NCBI RefSeq assembly: GCF_000407165.1
Contig: NZ_KE136480.1
Location: forward strand, 310,001-374,000
Length of the DNA stretch: 64,000 bases
Reading direction: 5' to 3'
From: Enterococcus haemoperoxidus ATCC BAA-382
GTDB lineage: Bacteria > Bacillota > Bacilli > Lactobacillales > Enterococcaceae
A program made the translations under genes and the position numbers. The notes beneath the pieces were generated by a model. The model did no database searches, was not told where the DNA came from, and worked only from the letters and a program-made list of their open reading frames with translations. Every line of letters starts with the position of its first letter. Position 1 is the first letter of the stretch. Positions 54,674 through 63,339 of this stretch are shown here, one piece after another.

Positions 54674-55063
54674 CTATTTGACATATACTATACTTTCTTC
54701 TCTACTCTCACTGTTAAGTTCGTAATGGATTGTTACCTTAGCCTCTTTTTCTTTGAGCTTTGAAAGTTCATTAGTCAAATCCAATTCAGTCTCTTCCTCA
54801 CTCAAAATATTGGTTGTAAACACCGTAAGCCCCTGAGTCTCATCAATTAACGCCCATTTATTATTTTTCTTTGTCGAAAACTCGGTCTCAGAGTCTAAAA
54901 TTGTAATAATATCTTTGGTATCATTTTTAATTAACAATTTCATTCCTTGAAACTCCAAAGTAACTAAAGACTCTTCATTCTTAAGGTCTTTATCATTACT
55001 ACTAATTTTTGAACAGCCTGCTACTAACAGTAACATTAGACCTATTAAATAAAATTTATTCAT
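54674..55063 (-). CDS. Small lipoprotein of unknown function
   Basis: Lipoprotein of 129 residues: signal peptide MNKFYLIGLMLLLVAGC with lipobox VAGC, then a beta-rich domain (VTLEFQGMKLLIKNDTKDII, ANKKNNKW-like middle, VTIHYELNSE near the end). The start at 55063 has GAAGGAG upstream; an 11-residue extension is unsupported. The fold looks like a small immunoglobulin-like sandwich as in DUF-type lipoproteins beside decayed genes. No function assigned. Confidence 0.65.
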   Translation of the reverse strand: MNKFYLIGLMLLLVAGCSKISSNDKDLKNEESLVTLEFQGMKLLIKNDTKDIITILDSETEFSTKKNNKWALIDETQGLTVFTTNILSEEETELDLTNELSKLKEKEAKVTIHYELNSESREESIVYVK

Positions 55064-55623
55064 CCGCTCTCCTTCTCTCATCATGAATACATTCAATCGA
55101 TTCCGTTATTTTGTCCAAGGTATTATGCTGAAGAACCGCCCAACTAAAAACGCCATGCAATAACTCTTTGTTGCTCCATGGTAATTTTCCCACGAAATCA
55201 TGTCCTTAGCATAATCGATGTTCTTCTCTTCTATTTTTTTGTTGTCAATTCTATCGCTTTACCAGAATTATCATAGGTAACATAAGCATATCACATTATA
55301 GAATCGTACTTTCCTCAAATTATTTATTTTAACTATAATTAATTGATCGCTTGTGCCATAATTATTTTTATGTGGTATTTCGTCTATCTAATAAAAGGCT
55401 CAACTGACGATCTAATTCTCTGCCATCCTAGAAAATAAACACACGATATGTTTATTTTAGATACTATTTTCCTTACTTGGTTCATACTCGTGAAAAACCA
55501 GTTATATCAACATTTCTATCGATGTAAACACCTGTATACACCCGTATTTCTACCAAAGTACACTCTAATAGACAGACAAAATATCCTCTTCTATATTATC
55601 TTAGACTCAAAGGAGACAACAAA
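55064..55623. other. 560-bp gene-poor stretch with a decayed coding fragment
   Basis: On the minus strand 55106-55258 an open segment reads DYAKDMISWENYHGATKSYC and ends FFSIIPWTK before a stop, without a start codon or ribosome site; a second short open frame VTYDNSGKAIELTTKK abuts it. These look like ends of lost genes. The remainder to the XRE gene is AT-rich, with no promoter or RNA that I can support. Confidence 0.35.
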
Positions 55624-56205
55624 ATGAACTTTAATAAGCAATTAAAACTTTATCGTGAAAGAGATGGTTACTCTCAAGAAGAACTTGCAGAAAAAATCTA
55701 TGTCACACGGCAAACAATTTCTAAATGGGAGAACGATCATACTTATCCTGATATTCATAATTTGATTGCATTAAGCACTCTTTTTGATGTCACTTTAGAT
55801 GAATTAGTCAAAGGAGATGTAGCAATTATGAAAAACAATCAACACATCGAAGCGGAAAAAATGAATCGACTCTCTTGGGTTATGATTGTATTTATTGTCC
55901 TAACAGTCCTATCCATTGGTCCTGCTATGATGCTTTGGGGTTGGTACGGATTGGGTATTTCTTTTGTTCTTTGGGGAATTTCTATGATTGCAGCTTTAAA
56001 AATCGAGAAAATCAAAAAGGAAAGAGATGTTCAAACCTATAGTGAAATTGTTGCTTTTATAGATGGGGAAGATCTTGAAGCAGCCAGAGCCAAACGCGAC
56101 AAAAAAAGGGATCGCTGGAATAAAACAAAAATCGTTTTGAGCTTTTCATTAGCAGCTGGTGTACTTACTGCGATTAGTTCGTTTTTATGGATTTGGCTTT
56201 CGTAA
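55624..56205 (+). CDS. XRE regulator with C-terminal membrane segments
   Basis: Protein of 193 residues: N-terminal Cro/CI helix-turn-helix (DGYSQEELAEKIYVTRQTISKWENDHTYPDIHNLI) and three hydrophobic helices after residue 85 (WVMIVFIVLTVLSIGPAMML, LGISFVLWGISMIAAL, IVLSFSLAAGVLTAISSFLW). This layout is common in Gram-positive membrane-tethered regulators of unknown signal. AAAGGAG precedes the ATG. It has its own terminator and is not linked to the ars genes, which run in the opposite direction. Confidence 0.85.
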   Translation: MNFNKQLKLYRERDGYSQEELAEKIYVTRQTISKWENDHTYPDIHNLIALSTLFDVTLDELVKGDVAIMKNNQHIEAEKMNRLSWVMIVFIVLTVLSIGPAMMLWGWYGLGISFVLWGISMIAALKIEKIKKERDVQTYSEIVAFIDGEDLEAARAKRDKKRDRWNKTKIVLSFSLAAGVLTAISSFLWIWLS

Positions 56206-56230
56206 AGTTCTTTAGAAAAGTTATAGAAGG

Positions 56231-56275
56231 AACAAAGGAGAAGACCATTGGTTGATGGTTTTCTCCTTTGTTTTT
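56231..56275 (+). terminator. Terminator after the membrane-bound XRE gene
   Basis: Stem AACAAAGGAGAA with TTCTCCTTTGTT plus an inner ACCA/TGGT pair, followed by TTTTCTG; can also serve the convergent arsC remnant. Confidence 0.85.
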
Positions 56276-56289
56276 CTGTATATTTTTTA

Positions 56290-56691
56290 TCACAAATCTT
56301 TTATTTTCTTTTCTATCTCATTCCTTGTTTTTCTAAACATACTCATAATCTCTTCTTCTGTTCCTGTTGCTTTGGCAGGATCTTCCAAGCCCCAATGAAT
56401 GTGCTGAACAGATTTAGGAATGACCGGACAATTATCTAACGCATCCCCACATAACGTCACCACTAAATCAGAAGAATTTAGAAATTCTAAATCAATAACT
56501 TCTGATTTATTTTGGCTAATGTCGATGCCGATCTCAGCCATGATCTTGACCGCTCTTGGGTTAAGTCCATGCGCTTCAATCCCTGCACTTCTGACTTCTC
56601 ATTCTTTTGGATCTAAAATTACTTTAGCTAAACCATCTGCCATTTGACTGCGACAAGAATTACCTGTACATAAAAAATAGATTTTTTTCAT
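56290..56691 (-). pseudogene. arsC: Arsenate reductase interrupted by one in-frame TGA
   Basis: Low-molecular-weight-phosphatase-type arsenate reductase, 133 codons. [20 protein letters not shown] carries the P-loop with the catalytic cysteine, later [13 protein letters not shown] carries the resolving cysteines, and the tail [18 protein letters not shown] is typical of S. aureus-type ArsC. Codon 31 (56601-56599) is TGA in the stretch DPKE[18 protein letters not shown], where relatives often have Trp, Tyr or another residue. All other sequence is intact, so the lesion is recent. A separate 83-residue product from an internal ATG would lack the active-site P-loop. Overlaps the acr3 stop by one base (TAATG). 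Confidence 0.85.
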
Positions 56692-57749
56692 TAGAACAGC
56701 GACTCCTCTTTATCAAAGTATTTGTTTTTCCATTTTAATGCTAAATTTACCAAAGCAATTAATACAGGGACTTCAACGAGTGGTCCAATAACTGCAGCAA
56801 ACGCTTCTCCAGAGTTAATTCCAAACACACCCACAGCTACCGCAATGGCTAATTCAAAGTTATTACTTGCTGCTGTAAATGAAAGAGACGTTGCAACTGG
56901 GTAGCTGGTGCCCATTTTTTTAGATAGTAAAAAGGATACAAAAAACATTAAGACAAAATATAACAGCAGTGGTATCGCTATTCTAACAGCATCCAACGGT
57001 AATTCAATAATTTTGTCTCCTTTAACAGAAAACATTGTAACGATCGTAAATAATAAGGCCACTAATGTGATCGGACTAATTTTAGGAATGAAGACCTTTT
57101 CGTACCATTCTTCGCCTTTTACTCTTGTTAAAATAAAGTGCGTAAGGAATCCCGCAATAAATGGAATACCTAAATAAAAGAAAACACTTTTAGCAATTTC
57201 TCCCATGGTGATACTCAAACTGTGCGCTTCTAAACCAATTGCCTTTGGTAATACCGTTAAAAAGAGGTAGGCAAAAATAGGATAGAAAATAATTTGGAAA
57301 ATTGAGTTAAATGCAACTAACCCTGCAGTATATTCATTATCCCCTTGCGCTAACTCACTCCACACGATGACCATCGCAATACAGCGCGCTAAGCCAATCA
57401 TAATTAGGCCCGCCATGTACTCTGGATAATCTTTCAAGAAAATCACGGCTAATAGAAACATTAAGATAGGACCCACGACCCAATTTTGAAATAAGGACAA
57501 TAATAGCACTTTCCAATCTTTAAAGACGCGCCCAATTTCATTATACTTAACTTTTGCTAAAGGTGGATACATCATTAATATTAAGCCAATCGCTAACGGA
57601 ATCGATGTTGTGCCATAAGACAGGCTTTCCATTGCTTTAGGTATGCTAGGAAAAACGTAGCCGACACCTACCCCAATAGCCATTGCTAAGAATATCCACA
57701 CGGTAAGATACTTGTCTAATATCGACATCTTTTTTGTTACACTATTCAT
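56691..57749 (-). CDS. acr3: ACR3-type arsenite efflux permease
   Basis: Membrane exporter of 352 residues with about ten helices. Bacterial ACR3 landmarks: [47 protein letters not shown] with the essential cysteine, and [24 protein letters not shown] precedes the ATG. It is driven from an operator-containing leader behind arsR and is translationally coupled to the arsC remnant. Arsenite and possibly antimonite would be the cargo. It should still confer arsenite tolerance even though arsenate reduction by the local arsC is lost. Confidence 0.95.
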   Translation of the reverse strand: MNSVTKKMSILDKYLTVWIFLAMAIGVGVGYVFPSIPKAMESLSYGTTSIPLAIGLILMMYPPLAKVKYNEIGRVFKDWKVLLLSLFQNWVVGPILMFLLAVIFLKDYPEYMAGLIMIGLARCIAMVIVWSELAQGDNEYTAGLVAFNSIFQIIFYPIFAYLFLTVLPKAIGLEAHSLSITMGEIAKSVFFYLGIPFIAGFLTHFILTRVKGEEWYEKVFIPKISPITLVALLFTIVTMFSVKGDKIIELPLDAVRIAIPLLLYFVLMFFVSFLLSKKMGTSYPVATSLSFTAASNNFELAIAVAVGVFGINSGEAFAAVIGPLVEVPVLIALVNLALKWKNKYFDKEESLF

Positions 57750-57779
57750 TCTTATTCATCCTCCAACTTCTATCAACCG

Positions 57780-57803
57780 ACACATAGATGGATATCTATG
57801 TGT
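57780..57803. promoter_or_regulatory. ArsR operator upstream of acr3
   Basis: Perfect ten-base inverted repeat ACACATAGAT, four bases, ATCTATGTGT, about 30 bp before the acr3 start. The same ACATAGAT half-site recurs upstream of arsR, so ArsR probably controls both genes separately. Confidence 0.75.
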
Positions 57804-57859
57804 TAGGTAAAAAAATATATTTTTCTACTCTCTATTATTTTATAACGTACTAGCCATTC

Positions 57860-57919
57860 AATCATTCAGCTATATTATCACTCCATCAGAGCCTATGAAG
57901 CCTTAACAGCTGAATGATT
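57860..57919. terminator. Hairpin between arsR and acr3
   Basis: Twelve-base arms AATCATTCAGCT (57860-57871) and AGCTGAATGATT (57908-57919) with a 36-base loop just after the arsR stop. It may shorten or protect the arsR message; no clear T run follows on the minus strand. Confidence 0.4.
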
Positions 57920-57924
57920 TTCTG

Positions 57925-58230
57925 TTATACATTATTTTTCTGACAAATACAATTATCTGAGTTAAAAAACAACTGATTGAATTCTGTCATGAATACTTTT
58001 AACTCATCTTGATTTAAACTGTAGTGATGCCACTTGCCTTTCTTTGTCATCTCTACAAAGCCAGCATTTTCTAATATTTTCATGTGATGAGATAACGTTG
58101 GTTGGGTAAAATCAAAATGGACTAAAATATCACAGGCGCACATCTCACCACAAGAAAGCAGATCAATAATCTTCATTCTTTTAGGGTCAGTTATTGTTTT
58201 CAATTTCACTGCATAACTTTCATAATTCAT
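57925..58230 (-). CDS. arsR: ArsR-family arsenic-responsive repressor
   Basis: Winged-helix repressor of 101 residues. The metal-sensor motif is GEMCACDILVHF, with the paired cysteines of the ELCVCDL type that bind As(III), and the DNA-reading helix is TQPTLSHHMKILENAGFV. The C-terminus adds another Cys pair (NCICQKNNV) that may extend the metal site. AGGAAG precedes the ATG. Operators with ACATAGAT half-sites lie upstream of its own gene and of acr3. Confidence 0.93.
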   Translation of the reverse strand: MNYESYAVKLKTITDPKRMKIIDLLSCGEMCACDILVHFDFTQPTLSHHMKILENAGFVEMTKKGKWHHYSLNQDELKVFMTEFNQLFFNSDNCICQKNNV

Positions 58231-58349
58231 TTCTTCACTTCCTTTTTACTTCAATTCTAAATCGTTAGATAAACAGCTACCGTTAAAAAATATCAAATAG
58301 TCGAACTATTAGTCGACCAATAACTACATGATTAAAATACTTCCGCTTC

Positions 58350-58398
58350 ACATAGATACACATCTATGTATAAAATTAATATAGAGGAACATCTATGT
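58350..58398. promoter_or_regulatory. ArsR operators upstream of arsR
   Basis: First site: ACATAGAT, four bases, ATCTATGT (58350-58369). Second, imperfect site ending in the same ATCTATGT half at 58379-58398. Together with the acr3 site they define one family of repeats. The stretch 58231-58541 holds these sites and the next terminator but no gene. Confidence 0.7.
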
Positions 58399-58463
58399 AT
58401 TGTCAATAGATATTATCTTTTTTTGCAAACATAGTATTATTATACATAGTCGCAAAAAATTAA

Positions 58464-58495
58464 AGACAAGCAGCTGACCAATCAGCTACTTGTCT
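58464..58495 (-). terminator. Terminator of the DUF1846 gene
   Basis: Stem AGACAAG and AGCTG with their complements CAGCT and CTTGTCT; on the minus strand followed by TTTAATTTTTTGCG. Confidence 0.75.
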
Positions 58496-58541
58496 CTCAA
58501 TAAAAAATTTAACTTGGAATTTAAAGTGATCAACAACCACT

Positions 58542-60050
58542 CTAAATATAATACAAATTCTCAGACGGATAAACCGCATCACTGGTAATATCCAATCCTA
58601 ACTCTCTTAACGTTTGCTCATCATTCTTACTTAACATCACAGTAGAATGTGCTTGTACACCATTCAATTCAGACAATTTATCGTAAGCTAATTGTGCTGT
58701 TGGGTTCGTAACGGCACTGATCGCTAAAGCAATCAAAATTTCATTGGCTTTTAAAGCCGTAATTTTACTGTGAAGATCTTTTCTTTTCATCGTTTGAATC
58801 GTTTCTAGAATCACTGGAGATAATAATAAAATTTCATCTGAAATATTGGCTAATGTTTTGATTGAATTTAGAATAGCAGATGAACATGAATCCATTAAGC
58901 TGCTGGTTCTTCCTGTTACAATTCTGCCATCTGTTAACTCAAACGCAATAACGGCAGGTGTGTCATTACTTTGGGTTTGTTCTCTTAATCGTTCTGAATA
59001 CTCTCTAGCAGGAAGCACCGCTTTTCGGTCTTCTTTTTTCAGCTCGACTTCTTCCATGATCAACTTAATGCGATTGACTGTTTCTTCATCGATCAAGCCT
59101 TTTTTAAAGTCACATTCTGTGGCAAAACAGCGACGGATGATTTCTTGTTTAGAGGCTTCTTTCACTACATCATCATCGATGATCCCAAAACCAACACGGT
59201 TCACACCCATATCCGTTGGTGATTGATAGACAGATTCTGCGCCGGTAATTTTTTCAATGATTCGTTTGATCACAGGGAAGGTCTCAACATCACGATTGTA
59301 ATTAACAGCAACTTTTTGGTATTTATCAAAATGGAATGAATCGATCATATTCACATCTTTTAGATCCACCGTTGCAGCTTCATAAGCAATGTTTAAAGGA
59401 TGTTTCAACGGAACATTCCAAACTGGGAAGGTTTCAAATTTTGAATAACCAGCAGTCTTACCGTTACGGCTTTCATGATACAGTTGGTTCAAACAAGTCG
59501 CTAATTTCCCACTACCAGGACCAGGTGCTGTAACGACTACGATTGGTTTTGTTGTTGGAATATAGTCATTTTTCCCAAAACCTTCTTCACTGACGATTTT
59601 CTCAAGATTTGATGGATAGTCCTCGATTGCCGCATGTTTATAGACTTTGATATCTCTTCTTTCCAATTTGTTGATAAACATTTTTGTAGAAGGTTGTCCA
59701 CTGTAGCGGGTAATAACCACACTGTTGACTGCTAAGCCATACTCTCTTAATTCATCGATTTGGCGCAAAATATCCATATCATAGGTAATCCCATAATCGC
59801 CACGAATTTTATTACGCTCGATATCCCCTGCATAAACACAAATCAAAATCTCAGCCTGGTCTTTTAATTTTTGTAACAGTTTAATTTTAGCATCCGCATC
59901 AAAACCTGGCAAAACACGTTTTGCATGCATATCCCCAATCAATTTCCCACCAAACTCTAAATATAATTTATCGTAATGATCGACCCTTTCAAGGATATAT
60001 TTTGACTGCTCTTCGATGTACTTTTGTGGATCAAAACCTAGTTTTTTCAC
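58542..60050 (-). CDS. DUF1846 (UPF0371) protein
   Basis: Cytoplasmic protein of 502 residues of the DUF1846 family, whose structures show a nucleotide-binding-like fold but whose reaction is unknown. Landmarks: [20 protein letters not shown] near the start, [21 protein letters not shown] with a P-loop-like glycine motif near 180, and [17 protein letters not shown] start, with GGAGGG upstream. Single-gene unit with its own terminator. Confidence 0.88.
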   Translation of the reverse strand: MKKLGFDPQKYIEEQSKYILERVDHYDKLYLEFGGKLIGDMHAKRVLPGFDADAKIKLLQKLKDQAEILICVYAGDIERNKIRGDYGITYDMDILRQIDELREYGLAVNSVVITRYSGQPSTKMFINKLERRDIKVYKHAAIEDYPSNLEKIVSEEGFGKNDYIPTTKPIVVVTAPGPGSGKLATCLNQLYHESRNGKTAGYSKFETFPVWNVPLKHPLNIAYEAATVDLKDVNMIDSFHFDKYQKVAVNYNRDVETFPVIKRIIEKITGAESVYQSPTDMGVNRVGFGIIDDDVVKEASKQEIIRRCFATECDFKKGLIDEETVNRIKLIMEEVELKKEDRKAVLPAREYSERLREQTQSNDTPAVIAFELTDGRIVTGRTSSLMDSCSSAILNSIKTLANISDEILLLSPVILETIQTMKRKDLHSKITALKANEILIALAISAVTNPTAQLAYDKLSELNGVQAHSTVMLSKNDEQTLRELGLDITSDAVYPSENLYYI

Positions 60051-60155
60051 GTAAGAACCCTCCGATATTTGTATACTGCCATCTATTATAAACTTATTTA
60101 CTACTGATTACGATATAGAATTTCACTTTAATGTTGAAAAAAGATCGCTATCTTG

Positions 60156-60458
60156 TCAGATATTTTCGATATATACAGATTCCCATAATAAACAGGATTG
60201 CCAAATTTTTAGATACAACACTACTATACCTGGGACCATCACACTGACTCCGTAATACACCCACCTAACAAATAATTTACCTGCCTGTCTTTCCATTTTA
60301 TTTTCTGGAGAGATTTCATAGCTTTTAATATCTAGAAGATTTCTTGCTAAAAATAACCCATTTGATTTATCCACAAGTATTGCAAATAACAGAAGAAGCA
60401 AACTAAATATAACTAAAAATAGTAAGACTTGGTCCTTTGAAGAAAATAGATTTTCCAT
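60156..60458 (-). CDS. Two-helix membrane protein of unknown function
   Basis: Protein of 100 residues with two transmembrane helices (QVLLFLVIFSLLLLLFAILV and WVYYGVSVMVPGIVVLYLKI) and a charged cytoplasmic loop between. AAAGGAGG precedes the ATG. No family recognised; no operon partner, as the next gene upstream has its own terminator. Confidence 0.6.
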   Translation of the reverse strand: MENLFSSKDQVLLFLVIFSLLLLLFAILVDKSNGLFLARNLLDIKSYEISPENKMERQAGKLFVRWVYYGVSVMVPGIVVLYLKIWQSCLLWESVYIENI

Positions 60459-60505
60459 CTTGAACCTCCTTTAACTTCCACACATTTTTCATTCTATTAT
60501 ACAGC

Positions 60506-60554
60506 AAAATAAACCTATGTTCCTCCATTAGCAAAGGTAACACAGGTTTATTTT
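60506..60554 (-). terminator. Terminator of the triple-Rid gene
   Basis: Arms AAAATAAACCTATGTT and AACACAGGTTTATTTT with one mismatch, long loop; on the minus strand it lies 50 bp after the stop codon. Confidence 0.75.
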
Positions 60555-60602
60555 ATGATTCTTTTCTTGTAGCTAGAACTTTCATAACTTTTAGTTTAGC
60601 TA

Positions 60603-61871
60603 TTATACAATCGGCGGTGTTCCTTCCGCATTGCCAACAATTGCATCAATCTGGACCAACGCACCTTTAGGTAATTCCGATACACCAACCACTCTTCTGG
60701 CAGGCACACCATCTGGGAAAAATCTTGCATAAACTTCATCTACAGCATCCATATCTTCTATATTCTTAACAAAGATATTCACTTTGACCACATCAGTCAT
60801 TACATGTTCAACACTTTCAATGATCGCCTTGATATTCTCTAAACACTGACCTGTCTGCTCTTTTATTCCACCAGTAACCATCTCATTCGTTTTTGAATCG
60901 ATCGGTAATTGGGCTGAAATATTATTATAATGTGAAAAAGCAACTGTTTGTGTTGAGAATGGACATTTCGGTGCAAGTTCGGTATTATTCGCTTCGATGA
61001 TCAGACCATGTCTATCTTCAATCGCTTGGGGCGGCGTACCATCTCCATGTGAAACGACTGCTTCAATTTGAACTGCAGCGCCCATTGGTAGATCTTTTAC
61101 TGCAACCACTGTTCGCGCTGGAACATACGCAACTGTTCGGGCAATTGCTGAATCCGGGAAAAAGGTTGTATACACTTTGTTTACAGCATCCATCTTCGAC
61201 AAATCTTTTAGGAAGATCGTAATTTTAACGATATCATCGAGCGGAACATCGATACTTTCTAAAATTGCTTTGATATTTTTTAGACATTGACCTGTCTGTT
61301 TTTTAATACAACCAGCTACTACTCTCCCTGTTTTAGGGTCAATCGGTAATTGGGCTGATAAATTATTGTAATGTGAAAACGAGACCGTTTGCGTCGATAA
61401 TGAACTGGTTGGCGCATTTGATGTATTGTTTGTCAGTTTGATCAAATCACCTGCTTGAGGAGCATGCGGAATGGTCCCTTCACCATTCGAAACAAGAGCT
61501 TCAATTTGTACTAAAGCGCCCAGTGGTAAATCCTCTACCACAACTACCGTTCTTGAAGGCTGGTAACTCGTGAAAAATGATGTGTACACCTCATCTACTG
61601 CATCGACATCTTTACTATGCTTAACAAAAATAGTGATTCGAACAATGTCATTCATCACATGATCGATACTTTTTGCAATTGCTTTGATATTCTCAAAGCA
61701 CTGTTCAGCTTGTTTGTTAATACCTCCTGCTACCAATTGACCAGTTACGGGATCGATCGGTAATTGGGCTGAAAAGTTATTGTAGTGAGAAAAAGCAACT
61801 GTTTGTGATGCTAGTGGATTCTGTGGTGCATTTTTTGTATTTCTTGCTAGTACTGCGTTGTTATTGCTCAT
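60603..61871 (-). CDS. Three tandem Rid (YjgF/UK114) domains in one chain
   Basis: Protein of 422 residues made of three Rid-family domains (about 12-130, 148-278, 297-418), where normal members are single domains of about 125 residues that trimerise. Each repeat has FSHYNN, a SAQLPID segment, ENIKAI or KNIKAI, a VKITIFLK-type strand and LPxGAxVQIEA. The PxR arginine is kept in all three (R107, R253, R392), while the first glutamate of the RidA IEIEA motif is Gln. The second domain has an ARTV duplication before the motif. Start at 61871 follows GAGGAACAGG. A monomer could mimic the trimer. Function unproven; cre upstream suggests carbon control. Confidence 0.85.
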   Translation of the reverse strand: MSNNNAVLARNTKNAPQNPLASQTVAFSHYNNFSAQLPIDPVTGQLVAGGINKQAEQCFENIKAIAKSIDHVMNDIVRITIFVKHSKDVDAVDEVYTSFFTSYQPSRTVVVVEDLPLGALVQIEALVSNGEGTIPHAPQAGDLIKLTNNTSNAPTSSLSTQTVSFSHYNNLSAQLPIDPKTGRVVAGCIKKQTGQCLKNIKAILESIDVPLDDIVKITIFLKDLSKMDAVNKVYTTFFPDSAIARTVAYVPARTVVAVKDLPMGAAVQIEAVVSHGDGTPPQAIEDRHGLIIEANNTELAPKCPFSTQTVAFSHYNNISAQLPIDSKTNEMVTGGIKEQTGQCLENIKAIIESVEHVMTDVVKVNIFVKNIEDMDAVDEVYARFFPDGVPARRVVGVSELPKGALVQIDAIVGNAEGTPPIV

Positions 61872-61929
61872 ATTCCTGTTCCTCTTTTCTTTTAGATACA
61901 TTCAAATAAAAAATATTCTCCCTACGGAA

Positions 61930-61943
61930 TGATACCGCTTTCA
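61930..61943 (-). promoter_or_regulatory. cre site upstream of the triple-Rid gene
   Basis: Minus-strand TGAAAGCGGTATCA fits the CcpA consensus TGNAARCGNWWWCA at every fixed position. It lies 59-72 bp before the ATG and overlaps a -10-like TATCAT. The rest of the gene-free stretch 61872-62257 shows only the HxlR ribosome site. Confidence 0.7.
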
Positions 61944-62257
61944 AATTAACCTTCATAAAAAATTGCTTTTTCCAATGTTAACCAGGAAACATAGAAGTTT
62001 CTCTTTGATAGGTTCACCATTTTTTACTCTTCTGCTTTTATTATAAAAATCATGACAAATTGACAAAAATTTTACCACTCATTTCAGTCTACAATAATAG
62101 CGCTAACATTTCAATAACGTATTTTAAAATTTATAGAACCATCATTCTCATTTTTACAATGAAAGTTGATTTTCTGCCATAAACATGCAACAATTCTTCT
62201 ATATCAGAGTCACTGCTATAAGCTGACTCATCTTCAAATGTTAGGAGCAACTTTTTA

Positions 62258-62584
62258 ATGATAAAAAAAGAAGAAATGCCGCTTTGCGATGTAGCAACGA
62301 CAGTTCAATTGATTGGAAGTAAGTGGAAAACGTTGATCATTCGAGATCTAATAACAGGTCCAAAAAGAAATTCCGAATTAAAGCGATCGTTAAAAGGAAT
62401 TTCTCAAAAGGTCTTAACTGATAGTCTTAACTCAATGATTCTAGATGGCATTGTAGAAAGAATCGATTTCCAAAAAGTGCCACCTCATGTTGAGTATCAA
62501 TTAACCCCTTTAGGAGAAAGCTTATTGCCTGTCATTGAATCCATGAGACAGTGGGGACAATTTTATAAACAGCAGTTAGGATAG
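62258..62584 (+). CDS. HxlR-family transcriptional regulator
   Basis: Winged-helix regulator of 108 residues: LCDVATTVQLIGSKWKTLII at the N-terminus, with the conserved cysteine of redox-type members, then KGISQKVLTDSLNSMILDGI and VEYQLTPLGESLLPVIESM. GGAG precedes the ATG. HxlR proteins respond to aldehydes or electrophiles, or pair with a reductase-like target. The plus-strand gene 90 bp downstream is the likely regulated gene. Confidence 0.9.
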   Translation: MIKKEEMPLCDVATTVQLIGSKWKTLIIRDLITGPKRNSELKRSLKGISQKVLTDSLNSMILDGIVERIDFQKVPPHVEYQLTPLGESLLPVIESMRQWGQFYKQQLG

Positions 62585-62674
62585 ATAGTTACAAATTAGT
62601 GCCTACTTAACATTTTCAAAAAAGTTGTCTATACTTTATTACAGATAGCAACAACTATTAAGGAGGAGTTTTAA

Positions 62675-63283
62675 GTGAATACTGAATTTACACCAATTGA
62701 AGCCGTTCATACCGCTGTTGAACAAACCATACTAAATGGCGAGCCCGTTTTAAGAGTTGTAAAAAAAGATAAAATTATGGAATTTGACGAAAATACGTAT
62801 GCTAAACTAAACAACTTAACTTTTCATAACGGAACAATCGAAGTGAAAATGTTAAGCCGCTTATTGCCAGATGCACCAGATTTTGCGCGAGGATTTATCG
62901 GTATTGCCTTTCGGATCAATCATGACGATACCAATTTTGAATCTTTCTACGTAAGACCAACAAATGGTCGCATAGATGATCCGGTTAGAAAAAATCGTGG
63001 GGTGCAATATTTTTCCTATCCTAAATACACCTTTGACTATTTCCGAAATCTTGGCATTACTGATTTTGAGGGTCCAGCTGATATTGGACTAGATGAATGG
63101 ATCAGCTTAAAAGTAGTGATCGATGGAGCTCGTGGAGAGTTTTATTTGAACGATAGTGAAGAACCCGTATTGGTAGTGGAGAATATGAAACATGGTGCTG
63201 ATGCTAAAGGTGGGATTGGTTTCTTTGTTGATATTGGGACAGAAGCATTCTTCAAAGAGTGGAAGATTACAGCAATTGATTAG
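62675..63283 (+). CDS. Lectin-fold (LamG/DUF1080-like) protein
   Basis: Soluble protein of 202 residues without signal peptide. The beta-sandwich pattern FHNGTIEVKMLSRLLPD, DFARGFIGIAFRINHDDTNF, ESFYVRPTNGR and GGIGFFVDIGTEAFFKEWKI resembles the concanavalin-like fold of DUF1080 proteins, some of which act on 3-keto sugars. No catalytic residues are assigned. GTG start after AAGGAGG. Probably controlled by the HxlR gene upstream; it ends at a strong terminator. Confidence 0.6.
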   Translation: MNTEFTPIEAVHTAVEQTILNGEPVLRVVKKDKIMEFDENTYAKLNNLTFHNGTIEVKMLSRLLPDAPDFARGFIGIAFRINHDDTNFESFYVRPTNGRIDDPVRKNRGVQYFSYPKYTFDYFRNLGITDFEGPADIGLDEWISLKVVIDGARGEFYLNDSEEPVLVVENMKHGADAKGGIGFFVDIGTEAFFKEWKITAID

Positions 63284-63290
63284 ATAAAAA

Positions 63291-63326
63291 GGATAAAACA
63301 AATAGTCGGTACTATTTGTTTTATCC
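63291..63326. terminator. Bidirectional terminator
   Basis: Sixteen-base perfect stem GGATAAAACAAATAGT with ACTATTTGTTTTATCC and a four-base CGGT loop between convergent genes. Confidence 0.9.
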
Positions 63327-63339
63327 TCTATCCTATTGT

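Noticed and set aside
56290-56541. Stand-alone 83-residue ArsC from an internal ATG
   Set aside because: It lacks the P-loop cysteine and has no ribosome site; the upstream part is plainly the same gene with one stop codon.
56599-56601. TGA in arsC as a selenocysteine codon
   Set aside because: No SECIS-like hairpin or Sec genes seen, and the position is not a catalytic cysteine of the family.
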